Part shown: piece by piece, positions 60,730 through 64,000 of the stretch | Position numbering within the stretch: the first letter of the stretch is position 1 | How the letters are laid out: each line of letters starts with the position of its first letter | Assembly (NCBI GenBank): GCA_964620325.1 | Contig: CAZUIM010000003.1 | Coordinates: forward strand, 1-64,000 | Length of the DNA: 64,000 bases | Direction: 5' to 3' | Source: CAZMYM01 sp964620325 | GTDB lineage: Bacteria > Bipolaricaulota > Bipolaricaulia > UBA7950 > UBA9294 | Program-made: the position numbers and the translations under genes | Notes under the pieces: model-generated | Databases searched by the model: none | Seen by the model: only the letters and a program-made list of their open reading frames with translations | What the model was told of the DNA's origin: nothing

Positions 60730-61719
60730 CTAGCGGTATCCTGCCTCCACCAATTCGGCGAGACCGTACGCTTCGACATCCTCCGCGGTGACCACGTGAC
60801 CGCCGGTGTTGACGGATGACGGTTTGATTCCCAGAGTCTCCCAGAGGTAGAGCTGCATGAACGAGAGGAACCCTTCGGAGTACGGGTGCTGGTCGATGGT
60901 GAATGCCATCGTCCCCGCCTGGAGTCCTTCGACGACTTCGGCCGTCAGATCGAAGCCGGCGGAGAAGATCGTCCCTTGGAGTCCGTTGTTGGTGATGAAC
61001 TGCGCTGCGACGGGGCTTCCCGTCGTGTCGACGGCACAGAACGCGGCCACGTCGGGGTTGGCCAGGTAGTAGCTCTCGACCGCTCCGTACGCGGTGACCC
61101 GGTCGGTCGTCGTGTCGACGACATCGATCTCGACACCGGCTGGCTCAAGAACCGTTCGCCCGGCATCCATCCGGTCTTCCAGTGACGTCTGTCCAGGGGT
61201 CTCCGTCAGGAAGCATACCTTCTTGCCGGCAGGGTTCGGGCCGAGAAGTTCGAGGATGTACTCACCCCAAGCGAGTCCCGCGGCGTAGTTGTCCTGCCCG
61301 ATGTACGCAAGATTGTACTTCTCCGCAGCTTCGTCCCCCGTCGCCATGATAACGATCGGGATCTCCGCGTCGATGTACTCCTCGATCACGGTGTCGAGCG
61401 AATTGGGAACCGCCACGAAGACGGCTACGCCGTCGATCCCGGAAGCCAGAAGAGTCTCGAGAACGTCGAGTTCCGCAGCAATGTCGCCTCCCGAAGGCCC
61501 GAGATGCTGAGCCGAGGCGCCGACCATGGCCGCCGCGTCCTTGAATCCCTGGTAGACCGGGACCCAGAACTGGACTGACGTAGCGATGGTGACCATCGCA
61601 AAGTTGAGCTGTTCGCCGCCCTCTTCGAACTTGGCGAGTGGGTTTTCCGCGTTGACCACGAGGCCGCAGGCCAGGACTGCAATTGCCAGTACTGCTGTCA
61701 TGCTCTGGATACGTCGCAT
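60730..61719 (-). CDS. Sugar ABC transporter substrate-binding protein (RbsB-like)
   Basis: A 329-residue periplasmic binding protein of the ribose/galactose type. A Sec signal (MTAVLAIAVLACGLVVNAEN) with an ACGL segment could be a lipobox (Cys18), so it may be lipid-anchored. NFAMVTIATSVQFWVPVYQG begins the mature domain, GIDGVAVFVAVPN and AYIGQDNYAAG contact the ligand in relatives, and FAIDQHPYSEG-like text reads FTIDQHPYSEGFLS here. AAGGAGG lies upstream of the ATG. It is first of the importer operon and is driven by a strong promoter 310 bases upstream. Confidence 0.92.
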   Translation of the reverse strand: MRRIQSMTAVLAIAVLACGLVVNAENPLAKFEEGGEQLNFAMVTIATSVQFWVPVYQGFKDAAAMVGASAQHLGPSGGDIAAELDVLETLLASGIDGVAVFVAVPNSLDTVIEEYIDAEIPIVIMATGDEAAEKYNLAYIGQDNYAAGLAWGEYILELLGPNPAGKKVCFLTETPGQTSLEDRMDAGRTVLEPAGVEIDVVDTTTDRVTAYGAVESYYLANPDVAAFCAVDTTGSPVAAQFITNNGLQGTIFSAGFDLTAEVVEGLQAGTMAFTIDQHPYSEGFLSFMQLYLWETLGIKPSSVNTGGHVVTAEDVEAYGLAELVEAGYR

Positions 61720-62037
61720 TCAAGTACCTCCTTGATCCACCCTAGTATGCTTGTTGAGCCAGTCGCTTCTGTCCGTAAGACCTTCGGGTGCCACCTAGGC
61801 ACTCCTCAACCACCTCCCAGTGTACGGCGGGGGACCCGGCGCGAGGGGAGAGGGGAGGGTGCGAGGGCTACGCGCAACGGAAGCGGAGTGCTCCCGGTGA
61901 GACGTGGAGAGGACCGATTAACCCGAGACCCCAAGGCACCTGTGATCTCGCCTGACTGTCTCTTTCGCACCGCATTCTCCCAACAACAGAGGTCCAGCCG
62001 CCGTAAGGTTCATAGGTCGTAAAGATTACTTGACATC
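61720..62037 (-). other. Long 5' leader of the sugar-importer operon
   Basis: About 310 bases lie between the predicted transcription start (near 62031) and the binding-protein gene. No gene is seen. Complementary GGTGCC/GGCACC-type segments near 61789 and 61938 could pair. No known riboswitch was recognised. Confidence 0.4.
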
Positions 62038-62066
62038 ATTATATGGTTGTGTCGCCGACGAGTCAA
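62038..62066 (-). promoter_or_regulatory. Sigma-70-type promoter of the sugar-importer operon
   Basis: On the minus strand TTGACT (62061-62066) and TATAAT (62038-62043) are separated by exactly 17 bases. Two direct AGTCAAC repeats (plus strand 62061-62067 and 62072-62078, 11 bases apart) overlap and precede the -35, and a TGACATC element (62031-62037) lies just after the -10. Both are candidate operators. Confidence 0.7.
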
Positions 62067-62080
62067 CCGCTAGTCAACGC

Positions 62081-62110
62081 GATGGGCACAGCTTCTTCGC
62101 TGTGCCCATC
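62081..62110 (-). terminator. Stem-loop after the FGGY kinase gene
   Basis: GATGGGCACAGC (62081-62092) pairs perfectly over 12 bp with GCTGTGCCCATC (62099-62110) around TTCTTC. It lies 46 bases after the kinase stop and directly before the importer promoter. There is no T-run on the minus strand, so it is a probable but not classical terminator. Confidence 0.55.
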
Positions 62111-62156
62111 TGCCGCTTGATGTCTGGCCCAATCCAAGGAAAAGGCTTTCGGATCT

Positions 62157-63698
62157 CTACTCCACGCTCGCCAACCGCGTGCACAGATCGCTGATCGCAG
62201 CGACGGCGTCTTTGAAGATCGGCAGGAGCTGTTGGTACCGAGCGGACGCCTCGGGCCGCGGTTCGCAATGATGCAGAACCTCCGTGAGATCGTCGACGAC
62301 GGTGAAGTCCTTCCACAGACCGACGCCGACCCCACCGATCATCGCGGCGCCGAGGGCGGCCGCTTCCTGTCCGATGTTGCTGACGCCGATCGGAATTTGG
62401 AACACGTCGGCGAGAATCTGTCGCCAGATCGGGCTCTTCCCTCCACCTCCGACGAGTCGCATTTCGGTCGGCGATACGCCACGCTTGCGGTAATGGTCGA
62501 GGATGAGACCGAGGTCGAGGCTCACCCCTTCCATGGCAGAGCGGATCAGATCCGCTCGTGAGTGGCTGGGGCCGATTCCGAGGTACGCGCCCTTCAGGTC
62601 GGGGTTGTCTTCGTGGATGTTCCCACCGCCGGCAAAGGTGCTGAGGAACATCAGCTGATTCGATCCTACCGGCGACATCGACGCTTCGACCTCCATCAGC
62701 GAGAATGGGTCGATGTCGATCTGTTTCGCAGCGGAGACCTCGCTGCGACAAATCGTATCCTGTACCCACTGATAGGTGCTGCCCGCCGAGTAGACGCCCA
62801 TCTGCGGCGTGTACATCCCGGGCACCACGTGGCAGAAGTTCGAGATCCTTACCTCGTCGCCCAACACCGGGGTCTCGCTGGCCACGGACATCCACCCTGA
62901 GGTGCCGATGTACGAGTAGATGCGATCTCTCGTGACGACACCGGCCCCGGCCGCGGTGCACGGGACGTCCGCGCCGCCGACGACGACCGGGATTCCCGCA
63001 GGAAGTCCCATCTCTTTCGCCGGCTCGGGAAGCAGCTCCCCCGCGATGTGCGTCGACGGATAGATCTCAGGGAGTTTCTCCGCTGGGAACTCGGCGGCGG
63101 CGAGCAGCTCTTCAGAATACGACATCTTGTGGATGTCGAAGAATCCGGACAGCTGCGCATCGGAGTAGTCTGTAAGCTGAACTCCGGTCATTCGAAGTGT
63201 GATGTAATCCTTGGTGCCGAGGAATCGCTTTGTCTTCTTGAAGAGCTCCGGCTCATTGTCTCGGTACCACATGAGCTTGAACCCCGTGAAGAAAGCGGGA
63301 TCGAACGCGCACCCGGTGATCTTGTACCACTGATCCAGGCCGATCTTGTCCAGGACGACCCTCGCCTGCTGCGAGCTTCGAGAATCGAACCAAACCATTG
63401 TGGAGTCTCGCAGCAGATTCCCCTTGTCGTCGACCGGAACGTTGCCCATTCCGTGGCCATCGAACGAGATGACGGCGATCTCCTTGGCGTTGATGCCAGT
63501 CTTCCCGATCACATCCCGTGTTCCGGCGACGATCGCGTCCCACCAGTCCGTCGGTCGCTGCTCGGCCCAGCGCGGTTGGGGGTACTTCGTTTCGTAGGAC
63601 TGGAATGACTTTCCAAGCAACGTTCCGTCTCGGTCGTAGAGAACGACCTTGCTTCCGCCGGTGCCCATATCATGGGCGAGGATGTACCGTTTAGCCAT
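62157..63698 (-). CDS. FGGY-family carbohydrate kinase
   Basis: A 513-residue kinase of the xylulokinase/glycerol kinase family. The N-terminal phosphate loop is AHDMGTGGSKVVLYD, the FGGY domain has ISFDGHGMGNVPVD with the catalytic Asp, and the C-terminal ATP site is LVGGGGKSPIWRQILADV, then EAAALGAAMIGGVG. It phosphorylates a sugar or polyol after import, preparing it for the DeoC-type aldolases. ATG 63698 has AAGGAGG 6 bases upstream; the frame is open to 63785. Substrate is unknown; xylulose is only one option. Confidence 0.92.
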   Translation of the reverse strand: MAKRYILAHDMGTGGSKVVLYDRDGTLLGKSFQSYETKYPQPRWAEQRPTDWWDAIVAGTRDVIGKTGINAKEIAVISFDGHGMGNVPVDDKGNLLRDSTMVWFDSRSSQQARVVLDKIGLDQWYKITGCAFDPAFFTGFKLMWYRDNEPELFKKTKRFLGTKDYITLRMTGVQLTDYSDAQLSGFFDIHKMSYSEELLAAAEFPAEKLPEIYPSTHIAGELLPEPAKEMGLPAGIPVVVGGADVPCTAAGAGVVTRDRIYSYIGTSGWMSVASETPVLGDEVRISNFCHVVPGMYTPQMGVYSAGSTYQWVQDTICRSEVSAAKQIDIDPFSLMEVEASMSPVGSNQLMFLSTFAGGGNIHEDNPDLKGAYLGIGPSHSRADLIRSAMEGVSLDLGLILDHYRKRGVSPTEMRLVGGGGKSPIWRQILADVFQIPIGVSNIGQEAAALGAAMIGGVGVGLWKDFTVVDDLTEVLHHCEPRPEASARYQQLLPIFKDAVAAISDLCTRLASVE

Positions 63699-63898
63699 GC
63701 GAGCCTCCTTCGTGAATGGTCTTGCTTGATGCGAGGTGGTGGGAATCTCTCGTCTCGAACAATCGCAGATGAGAACGATCGGCAAGAAGATAGGACATTA
63801 CTTTGTCATCACACCTTTACAAGGGCTGCCGGTATTCTAGTCCGGAGATCGGTCGCCGTCAAGGCGATGTCCTGATGATCGAAGAAGAGCCTCGTCGA

Positions 63899-64000
63899 TC
63901 ACAGCTCGGGCAAGCCTTTCCCGAGCGTCACCATGAACGAGAGCGCGGAATTCCTCGCGATCCCGGCAAGGATTCCGATCGAGGCGCGGCGCACTTCGCG
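63899..64000 (-). CDS. C-terminal end of an unidentified gene, cut by the window edge
   Basis: A minus-strand frame is open from the window end to a TGA at 63899-63901 and ends in ALSFMVTLGKGLPEL. Its 33 residues show no recognised family. The position, upstream of the kinase on the same strand, would suit another gene of the sugar island. It may be a chance frame. Confidence 0.3.
   Translation of the reverse strand, partial: REVRRASIGILAGIARNSALSFMVTLGKGLPEL

Noticed and set aside
1..64000. CRISPR arrays, rRNA, tRNA and complete insertion sequences
   Set aside because: No regularly spaced repeats, no conserved rRNA or cloverleaf-like tRNA sequence and no transposase gene were recognised by reading; a dedicated search could still find a tRNA.

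Overview
The window is about 64 kb of GC-rich bacterial chromosome with dense, mostly operonic coding. No rRNA, tRNA, CRISPR array, origin or complete insertion sequence was recognised. A TolC-type channel, a periplasmic adaptor and a protein ending in an outer-membrane-like aromatic strand point to a diderm cell. A glycyl radical enzyme with its activase and a corrinoid/methyl-tetrahydrofolate module point to anaerobic life, with a catalase as oxidative protection. Many genes start with GTG or TTG. Two promoters lie so close to their start codons that their mRNAs should be leaderless or nearly so. The mix would fit an uncultured anaerobic, amino-acid or peptide-using lineage (Bipolaricaulota-like is a guess), but nothing here fixes the taxonomy.

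Region 1 (1-9.3 kb) is a defence-like accessory island on the minus strand. It holds hicBA between two copies of a direct repeat; a translationally coupled trio (a zinc-ribbon protein with a nucleoside-deoxyribosyltransferase/TIR-like domain, a single-chain restriction-modification enzyme, and a membrane-anchored Ig-like repeat protein); the N-terminal stump of an MmeI-like enzyme; and an AAA+/DUF4143 ATPase.

Region 2 (9.5-32.7 kb) is a large plus-strand catabolic island. After a catalase and a DUF454 membrane protein come a glycyl radical activase and its enzyme, an HTH regulator with two cupin domains, two HyuA/HyuB ATP-dependent hydantoinase/oxoprolinase pairs, a DUF3830 protein, an M24 metallopeptidase, and a complete Dpp/Opp-type ABC transporter lying between the two Hyu pairs. 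The likely theme is import and ring opening of cyclic amides or modified peptides, followed by hydrolysis and possibly a radical step. A creatininase-family hydrolase and an OsmC protein close the region.

Region 3 (32.7-50.5 kb) contains a MacAB-TolC-like efflux operon; a TPR protein; a one-carbon module (RACo-like corrinoid activator, methyl-THF:corrinoid methyltransferase, MetH-activation-domain-like protein) without its corrinoid protein; phosphofructokinase; a cation/proton antiporter; a DEAD-box helicase with a hairpin over its ribosome binding site; two UspA proteins; and a zinc/manganese-type binding protein. Two decayed genes lie here: a MerR regulator and a frameshifted tandem PRC-barrel protein.

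Region 4 (50.6-64 kb) looks like an uncharacterised sugar or sugar-acid utilisation island. It has two paralogous GntR/UTRA regulators, a HAD phosphatase, a C_GCAxxG_C_C protein, a LarA-family protein lacking the usual cofactor lysine, a VOC protein, two tandem DeoC-type aldolases, a ribose-type ABC transporter, a SnoaL-like protein and an FGGY kinase. Well-formed promoters, stem-loops and a recurring TGACATC-like element suggest a small regulon.
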